In this document: positions 24,777-35,879 of the stretch, piece after piece
Numbering within the stretch: the first letter of the stretch is position 1
How the letters are laid out: each line of letters starts with the position of its first letter
Source of the DNA: Apis mellifera
Taxonomy: Eukaryota; Arthropoda; Insecta; Hymenoptera; Apidae
Direction: 5' to 3'
DNA: 64,000 nucleotides
Assembly (NCBI RefSeq): GCF_003254395.2
Contig: NC_037641.1
Span: 6,811,001 to 6,875,000 of the forward strand
Notes under the pieces: generated by a model
Seen by the model: only the letters and a program-made list of their open reading frames with translations
The model's database searches: none
Told to the model about the DNA's origin: nothing
Program-made: the position numbers and the translations under genes

Positions 24777-25019
24777 GTAAGTATATTTTTTTTATTTTTT
24801 ATAATATTATCTTAAATGTATAATTTTATTTATTTTTCAAATTCAATTTGTGCTCAAGGGGGAGAATAACGATTATTTAAGTTAATGTTGATATTTTAAA
24901 TTATTTTGTATTTTTGTTATAAAAAGGAACTCTACATTATCTAAAATAGAATACGTGATAAAAAATAACAGGAAAATTCTTTATCGACATGATTTTTATA
25001 TGTGGAGCTGTTTTATCGA
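24777..25019 (+). other. RapGEF intron, 5' part
   Basis: This is the intron following the exon at 24649-24776. It begins GTAAGTA and is AT-rich. Nothing beyond intron sequence is visible up to the element at 25020. Confidence 0.8.
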
Positions 25020-25115
25020 CGCGTTTCTTACTCCTGGTGCCCTCTAGTAACAAACTAAGATACTATAATGTAGAAAGAGAGCATAGATGTCGCTAGTTGT
25101 ACCATTCTCTAGTCA
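25020..25115. promoter_or_regulatory. CTCF-like motif pair in intron
   Basis: CTGGTGCCCTCTAGTAAC at about 25033 contains, on the minus strand, TAGAGGGCA. This fits the conserved CTCF core YAGRKGGCR. About 50 bp away lies AGATGTCGCTAG, a related-looking GATG-CGCTA element. Hymenoptera are expected to have CTCF. Use as an insulator or promoter-proximal site is inference from the motif and its position just upstream of a candidate promoter. Confidence 0.35.
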
Positions 25116-25125
25116 TTTCCCGCGC

Positions 25126-25222
25126 TTTTAAAGAACGAGTGCTTGTTACTTGTGTTTGTCAGTGAAAGGGAAATATATCTTGCCTTGGTGAAAAAAGAAT
25201 ATAATGCAGCAAATATTTTCAA
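25126..25222 (+). promoter_or_regulatory. candidate intronic promoter and short first exon
   Basis: TTTTAAAG at about 25126 lies roughly 33 bp before TCAGTG at about 25160, close to normal TATA-to-initiator spacing in insects. Downstream, an ATG at 25204 reads MQQIFS and one further base, then AA|GTAAGT at 25223. This arrangement predicts an alternative transcript starting inside the RapGEF intron. Its phase (1) does not match the RapGEF exon at 25951, which needs phase 2. Spliced there, it would read a different open frame across that exon. It may instead be a non-coding first exon, or join an exon beyond the window. Confidence 0.35.
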
Positions 25223-25950
25223 GTAAGTAGAACATTCGTATCAATTTTACTTTAAATTTCGTTTAAAAAACTGATAGAAAACGTGAAATGGTTCAAAAGA
25301 CAGAATTAACGAGCGTGCTTGTTCCTTCATATTTAATTTCAATATAATAATAGAAATATGTATTAATTTTACTTAAATTCATGGTTTATTCTTAATAATA
25401 TTTCATATAAAACAATTTTTTAAATATTTATTTATTCAATTCATACATTGTTCTCAAAAATGTACATAACCTTACAATATTATATTCATTTACGTACATA
25501 TAAATATAGAGTTCATTTTCCTTACGTCAATTTTTCATTTGACAAATGAGATGGCGGTACTGTGCTAAATTTTTGTAATTTTATATATCTATTCCTATAA
25601 TATTATTATTAATATTATAATTCATTTATAATAATATTTTACAATTATAAATAATGACTCCAGTTTTTATGTTCATACATTATGTTCGAATTAACGATTA
25701 ATCGACGATGATAATTAGTTATAAAATTAAATTTGATTATTTAAAATAATCGTTTTTACGAAAAAAAACTTTTTTATATCTCATATTTAATGTACTCATG
25801 AATTTATATTTTTGAAATCTAATATGGCATCTTAATTATAATTAAGATAAATAAAAAAAAAGCATAATAATATTATAAATATGAATATAATTAATGTAAA
25901 TTATTATTTTGCCCAAATATATAAATTATAATTATTCCAAAAAATTTCAG
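25223..25950 (+). other. RapGEF intron, 3' part
   Basis: Very AT-rich intron sequence without other signals. It ends AAAATTTCAG, the acceptor for the next exon. Confidence 0.8.
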
Positions 25951-26034
25951 CACCGGTGAATTGGCCACAAGCTGGTACATATTACTCTCCGGCTCAGTGT
26001 TCATCGATGGATCGATGTTTCTTCCTCGTTCAAG
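25951..26034 (+). CDS. Rap GEF (PDZ-GEF/RapGEF2 type) exon, CNB-like domain part 2
   Basis: This 84-nt exon follows TTTCAG and ends AAG|GTAAGA. Its first base completes the Tyr codon left open by the previous exon (TA|C), and it ends with AG of the next codon. The reading is YTGELATSWYILLSGSVFI, then DGSMFLPRSS. SWYILLSGSVFI and GSMFLPRSS match the beta-roll core of the first CNB-like domain in RapGEF2 and Gef26. Exact phase continuity across a 1.17-kb intron makes the two-exon call secure. The domain in this family generally does not bind cAMP, as far as is known. The next exon should complete Ser and begin with an FGKR-like sequence. I could not find it in the remaining 38 kb. Confidence 0.93.
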
Positions 26035-27940
26035 GTAAGAGAACTCTTCTTTTCTCACTCTATCGCTCTCGTACCTGTTCGTACAATACTTTTTTTTTTT
26101 TTTTATTATTCATCGATATTTATTCTTCAATTTTATCACTTATAATCACGCGTATATATATGCAAAAGAGAAAAAGAGAAGAAGAGAAGTCAATTTTCCG
26201 TCGAATAAACGACTTTTGTTGATTTATTTAAACGATCTTCCGATCCGGTTGGTTTGCCTTAATTTCACATAAGATTTACATTGCAAATGCACCCCTCGTA
26301 ATTTTTAGTAAACGATAAATTCAGGTGCTCGAGTTTTGGAAAGTAACCAAACGATCATAAATCCTTATTATTGTAATCATAATTCAGCATTTGTAATTTT
26401 ATCCGCGTTTTCATAATAAATCACGTTGCTGAAAATCACGCGGTGAATCCAGTCATCAACCGATCGTCTGGTTTATCGCAATCAGGCCGGGTCTCTTCAT
26501 TGTGATACGCGCTTGCGTTTCACGTGGAATTTGCTCGGCCATATTTATTTCTTCTCTTTCCTCTTCTTTTGTGTTCTTTTCCCTTCTTCTCTTGTTTTTG
26601 ATATCATATCGAATTCGTTTTACGTGAAGAAGCTGCCGAGATAGAAATCGATCGAGGCACATATATCTGGAGAAGACTTTGTACGTGTATCGGGTGTGCT
26701 AGAAAATAGAACGTATGCACGATTTTCTATTGAAACATGTTTGATGATCACACGTTTGAAAGCGATTTTTGAAAAACTTTCATAGTGTAATAATATTAAC
26801 TTTCAATAATGTATGCCATATTTAAATTATTTTGCAATATATTTTATGCAAGTACTATTTCTTCATTTCATTTTTTGAAATAATAAATCACTATAATTTA
26901 ACATTCGACGAGTTCGAAAATATTAATAATTATTATCATTGTACAAGTTTTAATTATTTCATAACTTAAACGATGAAATAATTGTGTTACATGTAATAAT
27001 AATTGCACATTGCGCTAGTTTGATCACAACAAAGATCTTATTTGGAATATTGGGTCGCGTTATAAATAATGCGATCATTATTTCAATTAAGATTCAATGG
27101 AATTTATCACGGAAGTTTTATTAAAGGGGAACAGAAAATGTACAATTGGTTAAACAATAGCAAGAGATTTATGAAAACGAGGGAAAATACATGAATGATT
27201 AATTACTAACGATCAGCTAATCAGTTCCATCTAATATATAGACGTGACAAAAGTTTCGTTATCCCCGTTGCAATCTTTTATTTACAATATCAGTCTTGAA
27301 TATTAAACGTCCAAAAAGCTTCGATATATGAAACGACTCAAAAAAAAAAAATGATTGGCGCGGTTTAATATGAAATATCTGGAGGGCGCAAATACGTAGG
27401 AGCGCAATATCGTTCAAACAGATTCTGCAACTTCATGATCACGGTGTATATCACACACACTCACAGAGCAGGCTCATAAATCGTTCTGTACCAGGGTTAC
27501 GGTCGCAGTTTTCTCTCTTTGTGTCCCTCGAACCACGGAAATTCTCATTAATCGTGTAACCTCGTTCCTTCCAAGGTATACGTGAATCAGGTACACATTG
27601 TAATACGGCGAATGTATTAGATAATCTACTTTTAATGAAATTCAATCACTGGATGGGAGGATGGTGGAAAGAAAAAGCAAATTTTCACTGCATTAATTTA
27701 ACGCGTTCATCTCCTTTTCTACTCTTTTACTGTTCGTGAGCTTGTATCGAGAAGCTCGGTTTATTTATTATCCTGAAAACGCGAGCAAGGAAGACAGGTT
27801 TGCAATTATTTATGGATAAATTTTCAGAAATACTTTATCGATAGAAAGTTCAAAATTCCTACGCCGTTTTTCTCATTCTATTTGCCTGTTAATCTTTAAA
27901 ATTTTTCTACAATTTAATCAATTAATTTTTAAATAATTCT
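26035..27940 (+). other. probable RapGEF intron
   Basis: This follows the donor GTAAGA and is AT-rich. Modestly GC-richer patches lie at 26450-26680 and 27430-27600. No splice-bounded exon was found. Confidence 0.6.
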
Positions 27941-27949
27941 TCTATCGTG

Positions 27950-28900
27950 AAGAAAGATACGTGCGTTTTTTTTTCTATGCTCTACTTCCGTTTTTCCTCC
28001 TTCAATCTGAATCATATCGGGTCCCTCTCAAATGTTTTCCATCTAAATTATTTTTTTTTACATTTGAATTATTCAATTCTTGCCACTGACAACCGAGCAA
28101 CGTTTTCATACGAATATTTTCTTTCTTCGATTCGTTCTACCTTTAACATTTCGCGCCAGATTTCCTTATCCCGATTTTTCTCGTCGAGATACTTTTTGCA
28201 AAACGTCAATGCGAAACCCACGTGCGGTTGCAAGTTCGCGCTTCACGGTTTCTGGTCTCCCATGGACGTAAACAGAAAAATTTGCCGACTAACCACGGGT
28301 GTGGCTGCGTTTTAACTTCCCTCTGTTCTTGCCGCCTCTCTATTTCTCTCTCTCTATCTTTCTTCCTCTATTTTTCTCGTGGTCCTCTTTCATCGCTTTT
28401 TAACCGCTTCTGTTTCTCTCTACACTTCATCCGTTTCACTTTTCCCTCCCTTTTCGCTCCCTTTTCGATTTCCTTCTATTTACCCCTCCTTCCTATGCGT
28501 AGATATCTTCTTTCTCTTTCTAGTTTACAACACTTTTACCACCATGTCATTTTTTCTCCCTCTCTTTATCCCGTTCTTCTATCCCTTTCTGTTTCCATCG
28601 CGAATCTTCCCTCTTCCTTATTTTTCGTCCACTCGTCTACTCTCTCTCACTCCCATTCACTTGCTCACTTTCTCACGCGTTCTCCGTCCCACTTGCGCCA
28701 ACGCCATCTACACTTACTCACTCCGCATTCTTTCTCGTACGCTTACTCACTCGCTCCGTTTCTTTCATGTCGCTACCGTCTTTGTCCGACTCGCGGGCTT
28801 GGTCGGGTTCTCTCTTCGCTCGACAACCTTCCCCCCTCCCATCTCTACTCCGTACTGCCATCTCGTAATCGTGCCGAGAATTTACGAATCGAGCCGAGTC
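27950..28900. other. pyrimidine-rich strand-asymmetric tract
   Basis: The plus strand is dominated by C and T for about 900 bp, densest at 28310-28860, with CTCTCTCT and TTCTTTCC blocks. This bias removes stop codons and produces overlapping plus-strand open frames of about 244 and 177 codons rich in Ser, Leu, Phe and Pro. Two frames being open together and the low complexity argue against coding. The tract immediately precedes the CpG-rich exon block at 29.5-31.8 kb and may be promoter-proximal. Confidence 0.6.
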
Positions 28901-29489
28901 GAGCGCTGTTAAGTGGAAGGAAGAAGGACAGACGTATCGGGGGAAGATACGCGTAAGAGGAGGATAGGTGTATAGAAGTTAGGGAACAGAGAACGGTTCT
29001 CTGGTGCGACGAGGAAAGGCGAAGAGAATAACGTAGAGCGTATTAGAGCGAGAGGGAAAGACTTCGATCGCAGGGCCGTATTCAAGCGTATGAAACGCTC
29101 GTGACACGTACATTTTTGTTGTTTTAAGGGAGAATATTTTTTTTACACAGAAAGATGAGAAGAACTCAGATACATCCTTTTCTTGATTAATAATTATTAC
29201 CAATAATAAAAATAGAACGAAGATTTTTGTTTCTTCGATTTTAACAATTTTCGTTTCAACTTTTTAATAATATTTAAAATTTATTAATCTCGCGAATCGA
29301 TATTATTATTGCTAGTCAAATTTTAAAGTTGTTTTAAAAACGAGTTGAAAATAAAGTTTGATATCTAAGAAAAATTTCAACAAACTTTAAAAAAGCATTA
29401 AAGAATTTAATAAAATAAAAATCGATCGATTCGTTAAATTCTAAATTCACTCTCAACGTTACCATTCCCTAAAAATCGTCATCCCTCCG

Positions 29490-31834
29490 TGAGAATAATA
29501 TTTCAAAAAAACGGACCCACACTTGTGAACATCTTGCCACGACCCATCAACCCGTGCACCGTATGGGCAAACAAAACTGAAAAACGAACCCCCATCGATT
29601 TTCACGCGGGGGCACCTCCTCCTCCCTATGTACAGTCATACTCGCGTGGCACGCGATCGAGGGATCGCACCGGTGGCCACGAGGCACTGGGTACAACACT
29701 GAAAGCGTACAAGAGAGAAAGAAGGAGGAGGGGGGGCCTCACCTACCGAGAGAGGCTCCAGTCTTCTCGAGTATATCGTGGTGGTTGGCGAGTGTTGCGA
29801 TTAATACCGACTGCACCCGCGAATCGCATTCCAATCCCGCCGATTCCCGTTCGCGTTTCTTCTCTCGTGGAAAGGAGAGAAAGAAGTGTCGCGTTATGCG
29901 CGCGTACACGGTGCGCGTTTATTAAACGAGGGGAAGAAAAAGCCAGCCAAGAAAGGGAGAGATCGAAGGAGGAAAGGATAAGAATAAGATAGACGGAATA
30001 AGTGGAAGAAGATCGAAAAGGAACAGGAGCATTTCGATCTCTTGAACGCGCGTGTATCTGAACGTGTGCGTGTGTGTGCGTGTGTGTATGTGGAATAGAG
30101 TTACACGGTGCAGGTTGTTGGAGTGTTGCCCGTCTATCCGACGATGCACGCGTGTTATCCGGTGTCTGTCATCCAATGCAGCGTGTCTTAACGATCGATT
30201 TTCGGGATAAGAAAGAAAAGAGCGTGGCCTTTCCGGCACTGCACGTGCGCGCCGCCCTCTCTCTCTCCCTCTCTCGGCGGATCCTCTTTTCGCAGCAGCA
30301 GCCGAGAGGCGTGAGTAAAACAACAGGGGCGAGCGCGTACCCTTGGACCTCGCTCGTGCAACACCACGTTCGGATGCAACACCACCAGTCGCTTCCTCGC
30401 GCCTCTGACGCAATTCATCTCCCGCTGGCCGGAGAATCGTCCAACGCAATCGTTCTAGCCGCGTGAACGATTATAACGGCGAGCTTAAGTGTAGCGTCGA
30501 GATTCGTCGTAATAAAAAGTTGAGTTAAATCGGAGAGAAGGAGAGAGTTTCACGTGGACGATTCACCTGCTCTTTGAACACGAGACCAGTGTTGATATCG
30601 CGGTGGAAAATTATAGTTTATCGGTAGAAGAGAAAAGTCGAGACTTGATAGAGAACTTGATGCAGAAAAATACATGGACGATTTATCGGCTATCTTCAAT
30701 TCTTTTTAATCAATGAATCATCGAGTGACGTGTCAATATCCGTCAAAATTATCCGCGTAGAATTCGTAGAAAGTGGAAACTTTCTCAGATCTTGATTATA
30801 TACATTCCTCTCTAAAAATTGAGATCAACGAAATCTCCAAATCTCGTTGATCCATCCGTTCTACAGTAGCCGCAAAGGAGAAGGAGATTATTATCTCTGA
30901 ACCGAGCATTTAACCGCGCTCTCGTCAAAAAGTGGCGCGTAGATCACTGCGAGGAATCGAGCTGGAACTACTGGAACTCGTTTCTTACGCATATCGAAAT
31001 CCTGTGGGACCAGTGACCCGTGTTGCAAAGCGGAAAACCGGAGTGCGGGGCATCCTTCTTTGAATACCACACGACTGTTCCACTGAAAACGATCCACACC
31101 ATCTTCAATTCTCCTCTTTACGAGGGGACGCAGTTAATCACGTACACTCAAGAAAACTGTACTCGTCTTCCAGCCAAGGATAATTGCCTGTTCGCTTTCA
31201 CCGCAAGAGAAGAAGCGAGTCGACTCGAAGGGAAAAGAGAGAGAGAGAAAGGTTATTCCGTGATAAATCTAATAATCGAGGTAACGGGCTGTGGCTGATC
31301 GACCGAGGGTGCGTCCTCTTCTCGCGAAGGAGCGATTCGCAGGAGGGAACGCGTTGTCTTCTGAATTCCCAAAGATCTTCGAGGAGAGGAATGCTCGATT
31401 TGGGTTTGGAGATTCGATCGACGTGAATCGTCCTTCGAGATAAAGCGTCAGACGTTGCAAAGTGGTGGAGAGTTGATTCATTCGTCCGGGGTTGGAGAGG
31501 ATTTTGAGGAGAGTTTCGGAAAATTCGAAGAGTGAAAGAGTGTGGTATAAGGGAAAGTACAAGTTGATCGAATTTCTAATCGTCGTTCTCGTCTTTTTTT
31601 TTTGGAAAAGAGGAACACGGAGGAAAGAATAAACGGACGAGAATCGTGACGATGTCGTTGATGTGAAGAATCGTGTTCGGTGATTCGTTGTGTGGTTGCG
31701 TGATTCTCCAGCGTTTCGTTGGATCGTTTTAAAGACAAGGGAACAGGGAGGGAAAAAGCCGGCAAACTGGATGCTCCAGACGGTGCCTCGCCTTCCGCGC
31801 CCCCGCCTGACATTACTGTCACCCAGGATGACCG
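29490..31834 (+). CDS. CpG-rich 5' exon region ending in a coding donor
   Basis: About 2.3 kb of CpG-rich sequence contrasts sharply with the AT-rich flanks and ends in GATGACCG|GTGAGG at 31835. Most of it has stops and many short upstream ATGs, as in a long 5' untranslated region. It may include more than one alternative first exon. At the 3' edge two frames are open. An ATG at 31771 gives MLQTVPRLPRPRLTLLSPRM with exit phase 1. The other frame has no ATG after its last stop and reads GKLDAPDGASPSAPPPDITV then TQDDR, with exit phase 2. The ATG frame is the simpler start. Phase 2 would suit the exon expected after 26034, so an alternative RapGEF promoter is possible but unproven. The gene is not identified. 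Confidence 0.4.
30064..30092. repeat. GT/GC alternating tract
   Basis: GTGTGCGTGTGTGTGCGTGT and the following GTATGTG form an alternating purine-pyrimidine run inside the CpG-rich exon block. Such runs can adopt Z-DNA. Confidence 0.85.
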
Positions 31835-34170
31835 GTGAGGAGTCTTTAATTTAACTTTAACTATCCTCTTTATCCGGCCACAATGCTCGACGTTGATGGA
31901 CCACCATCGCGTCGCTGCTGGGATTCTCGTGCTTTCCTCTCCGCGATGTTTCGCTCGAGTTTTAATTTTTTTCTCTCTTTTTTTTTTAGATCGTGTATAT
32001 ATAATTGGAAAAGATTTTTACAGGAATTTCTTTTTTCCTTTTCGCCTGTGATACTTATTTTAATTCTTATCTTAATTTAAATTCTTTTACGTGGTAGTAA
32101 TATGTTTCCGTTTTTCGTGTTAGTTTAATTGTTAATTTCATTACTCGTATCACAGTGTATACGTTTTACTTTTTAATTCTATAGGATTATGAAATTTTGG
32201 CTCCTTTTTTTTTTTTCGTATAAATTACTTTTAGAATTGCACGAAGTATTTATTATATTCTCGTTGCGTTAATGAATATTTATGAAACAATTCGAATTAT
32301 TAAATTCTAATAACGCGTTCTATGGTTATGCAAATCTATAAAACGTCGTCGTATGGATCCTCAGAAGATCATTCGTCATCCCTCTCCTCCATAAATTATC
32401 ATAAATTTAAGAATCGACTTGGTATAAACTGACGATCATGTAGATTTTTTTACGAATTATTTTCCTTCTAAATAATTAACAATTGTCCTTGTCCTTTTAT
32501 ACAATAATTTTATCGAAAGATCGTGCGCCCGTTACAGTTCAAGTGACGAGGGATCGAAATCATCGATGTTCACAGTTCTGAAAATGTCAGAAATATTCTC
32601 GGCGCACGGTAGATTGACTTCCCGCGTTAATTTCACACGTGATGATATTTCGATGACCTAGTTGCCCAATATTTCAACACGCAGATATTTTTAGCATTTA
32701 TCGAATCGCATTACTTTACGTTACACCCTTTCCATCCACTCGTTTTCGTCCATCCTCTCCTCGCTTAAGAATTTCGCTCGATTTGTCAATTTCACAAAAA
32801 AAAAGGCCCCTCCTTGTTCTCCCCTGCACTGTAACTTTAATTTTCACCCCTTCCTCTCCCAATAATCCTTTGGACGCATTTTCTACGAGATATCAAATAA
32901 ATAATTACTTTAACAAGGCCGTGAAATTTACACACACACGTATATATACACACATAAGGAGTGTAATTTTCGCTTCGAGTGAAATCCAAGAGCGCCGAAT
33001 GTAATAACCACGGCGTTAAAGTGAAGGATTATTAAAGTGAAAAGTAATAACCGTGTCAAGAGTGTAGTAGATTTTTAATTCAGAAGGAAACCGGATATAT
33101 ACCCGGGAAACGAGTGAAAAGTTGAAGCGATGCGTGGTGGAACGAAAGCAAAAAAAAAAAAAAGAAGAGAATCCTCCCCTAGATCGTTTTCCTTTCTCGA
33201 TGGAAATATTTACAAAGAAATCGTGTAATGATTAAGTATCGTGTTTTTACACGGATCAAAGTGAAAAGCATCGTATAGAAACGCATTTTATAAATCGTTG
33301 CGAGATTTCGTGAATTACTACTCTTCTTTTCGGGGATCGTGTTTTCATATTTCGAGATTCTTTTCCTTTCTTTATTTTTTATTTCTTCTCCCTTTATTCC
33401 TCTAATTCTACGCAGATGATGATGTATTATTTATTTCTTCACTTCTCTTGGAAAATTTCTCTTCCCTTTGGTAAAAATTTTCATTTCTTCTTCGTCTTTT
33501 TCTTTTTATTCAGCTACTTAGTAGATTTTTGTTTTTAGAAGGTATTTATGAGATTTTTCTACGATATATCGTTTCCTCTTTTAACTATAAGATAATTATT
33601 TAACATATGGACGGTTTTCCATGGATTTTTAATATAAAAAAATTGCGAACCTCGTAGAAATTATCTTGTAGAATTATCATATTATTGATACAAGCAATAA
33701 ATTTTTGAACAAAGTTGTTATCGAATCACAATTTCCTTCGGTACCTTACAAAAATATAAATATATTCAATATTATCCAAGTAACTCTTTTAATTCGCATA
33801 AAATTCAACGCTAGACTCGACAAACTCGTTTTAAACCAGTTTTAAACATTTTCTTCTCTCTCGTTGCTAATAAAAAAATTTATACATGCACTACCTGTAC
33901 ATATTTTATCATATCCCCATTAAACGAATCAAACGAAACTGCGTTCGAAAATTTCGAAAAATTTCGTCCAAAGCTTCTAGAAAACAAAAGAAAAAAGAAA
34001 AATCTATTTCTAACCCGAAATCCAAAGAAACGACGAGGAAAACGGTAAGCGATCGAAGCGAGAACAGGTCCAAGAGAACGCCCACGCCTGGCATTCACGC
34101 GCATTCGACCTTATCGAAGCCCAACCGTGTAATGCACGCGCATCCATTCATCAAGAACAAACTGTAGAAA
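31835..34170. other. intron or intergenic AT-rich DNA
   Basis: This follows the donor at 31835. It is AT-rich with T tracts and a CACACA/TATATA patch near 32930-32955. A plus-strand donor-like sequence AAACG|GTAAGCG occurs near 34044, after a Lys/Arg/Ser-rich open stretch (33886-34044) that has no credible acceptor. Confidence 0.5.
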
Positions 34171-34176
34171 AGAGAC

Positions 34177-34195
34177 GTGCGCGCGCGCGCGGCGC
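34177..34195. repeat. (GC)n alternating run
   Basis: GTGCGCGCGCGCGCGGCGC in otherwise mixed sequence is a Z-DNA-prone dinucleotide run. It precedes a CpG-rich block extending to about 34530. Confidence 0.9.
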
Positions 34196-34199
34196 AAAC

Positions 34200-35210
34200 G
34201 GAACGCAACGGAATGTCGAACCGTTTCATGAATATTCAGGGATGCCGAAGGCGCACCGTGAAAGTCGAGTCACTCTCGAGAGGCTCGAGGCTCGATCAGC
34301 GAGCCTCATCGAGGTAGCGCGAGCGATTGACCTCGGCCTGACGAGCTTTTGCGGAATTATCGATCTGTCGAGGCGAGGTTTTCGGCCTAGGCGTCGTTGT
34401 TTCGCGGGTGTCACGGGTGCGTGCACGTGACACGCCACTGTCAATACGTACCAGGCGTCACGTTTCAATCCCCCGCACCGATAAACACGCGAGTCGATCG
34501 CGTTACGAAATAGGCGGGGGAGGGGACGAGATCCGATGAAAATCCGCTCCCCAATGTCAACGTGTTCCGAAATCGAGGACGTTGAATCGAAACTCCTATT
34601 CGATGATCCGTTTTTTAAGCGTGGCAGGGAGGGGAATTCTGATCCGTGTTATTTAAAAAGAAATCATATTTTGGAGAAGAAATTAGGATTTGTTGAAAGT
34701 GAAATATAATTCATGTATTTGTAAAGAAAAAGAACATAGTTCAATGTTCTTATAGGCAAATCGTGGAAAATGCATTTGATGTCACAAGCATTAGTGCAAC
34801 ACAGGAGAGAGTGAGATAAAATTTATATTTCCTCCCCTTCGAGAAAAAGTAACGAGTATTTTATTTGAAAAATTATATCACGAAACGTAAGGATAGAACA
34901 AATATTTCGTACAGAAGATTGAAAGATTTTCCATGCAATAACAACTGTGCTGCATATATCGAATATATATGTTGCATCAAGGATTTAATTTAATTTCGTT
35001 TGTTTTCGAGCCGGATATTTCTTGTTTGCACGAAATAAGAAAAATTTTTCCACGTCCGTTCAATGCGTCGAGGCGTCGCTGTCGGTTCAATTTGAGTTTC
35101 TTCGCTGTGTTGCGTAATCAGTTTTCACTATGTTCTGCTGACACTTTGATGCAACTGTTTCCAAAGGAAGCTTTTATATAAAAGATTCACGTAATTCTCG
35201 AAGAAGAGAA
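34200..35210. other. CpG-rich block then AT-rich non-coding DNA
   Basis: 34200-34640 is CpG-rich, with several frames open on both strands and no splice-bounded exon. The rest is AT-rich and I see nothing in it. Confidence 0.5.
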
Positions 35211-35219
35211 CGGAGCTGA

Positions 35220-35876
35220 TTGTGCAACTTACCCGACGCGAGCCATCGATCCTCTCGAAATCATTTTTCCACGGTTATTGCACTTGTTCTAAGATTCGTT
35301 CTCTCGTCAAAATATTGTCGAACGAATCGAAACTTTTCTAAGAAGGATACTTTTGGCAAAAAGTTAATTAATACGAATATCATCGAGACATGTTCACTTT
35401 CATCGTATCTTATTGATTTCATTATACACGAGTTTGTCGACAAGTTCCAAACTATCCTTGTTCTTCCTTATTTAAAAAAAAAAGAAAAAGAAAAAAAACA
35501 TGTACATCCACGTTACGTAAAACGGGAATTAATTACGCGAATAAACAAGAGAAGAAAAGAATTTGCCGGTTTCGACGACGTTCCTAAACTAAATTGCGCG
35601 AAGGGATCGGGGAAAGGGGGGAGGGGGTGGGTTCCAAATCCTATTTTCATTATTTCCACGTGGCATCCTCGATTTCCTATTTCGATAAAGGGTGGTGCGC
35701 CTCCCTGTCGAGGGTTCCTGTCAGTTTTTATAATTAAATTTCTCGGGGTAGAAAGTTGGCCGTCGAGGATACCACCCTTGTTTAAGTGTTTCAACATCAG
35801 AATCCACGTTGCTTTTGACTGTATTTTAATGGCACCAATCTATCGACCTATTCCTTTGATAACGTTTATAGAATAA
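35220..35876 (+). CDS. long open frame without early ATG, orphan candidate
   Basis: A plus-strand frame of about 218 codons runs to a TAA at 35874-35876. It begins LPDASHRSSRNHFSTVIALV in ordinary composition and crosses a poly-Lys segment encoded by an A-rich run. It then continues through KLNCAKGSGKGGRGWVPNP, SIKGGAPPCRGFLSVF and a C-terminal APIYRPIPLITFIE. The only in-frame ATG is close to the end. The local sequence is not strongly pyrimidine-biased, so the length is harder to dismiss than the tract at 28 kb. No family is recognised and no good acceptor lies at its start. It may be a large internal or terminal exon, a relic of mobile DNA, or chance. Confidence 0.22.
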   Translation: MCNLPDASHRSSRNHFSTVIALVLRFVLSSKYCRTNRNFSKKDTFGKKLINTNIIETCSLSSYLIDFIIHEFVDKFQTILVLPYLKKKEKEKKHVHPRYVKRELITRINKRRKEFAGFDDVPKLNCAKGSGKGGRGWVPNPIFIISTWHPRFPISIKGGAPPCRGFLSVFIIKFLGVESWPSRIPPLFKCFNIRIHVAFDCILMAPIYRPIPLITFIE

Positions 35877-35879
35877 CTT

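Noticed and set aside
28222..28956. 244-codon plus-strand open frame
   Set aside because: It lies in a CT-rich tract where stop codons are rare. A second frame is open at the same place and the product is low-complexity Ser/Leu/Phe, so coding is unlikely.
29922..30449. 175-codon minus-strand open frame
   Set aside because: It is in a CpG-rich, GT-repeat-bearing block with open frames on the plus strand as well. It includes a His/Thr run made by the CACACA repeat and lacks splice support.
31478..31822. 114-codon minus-strand frame
   Set aside because: It is antisense to the exon block ending at the strong plus donor at 31835, and composition explains it.
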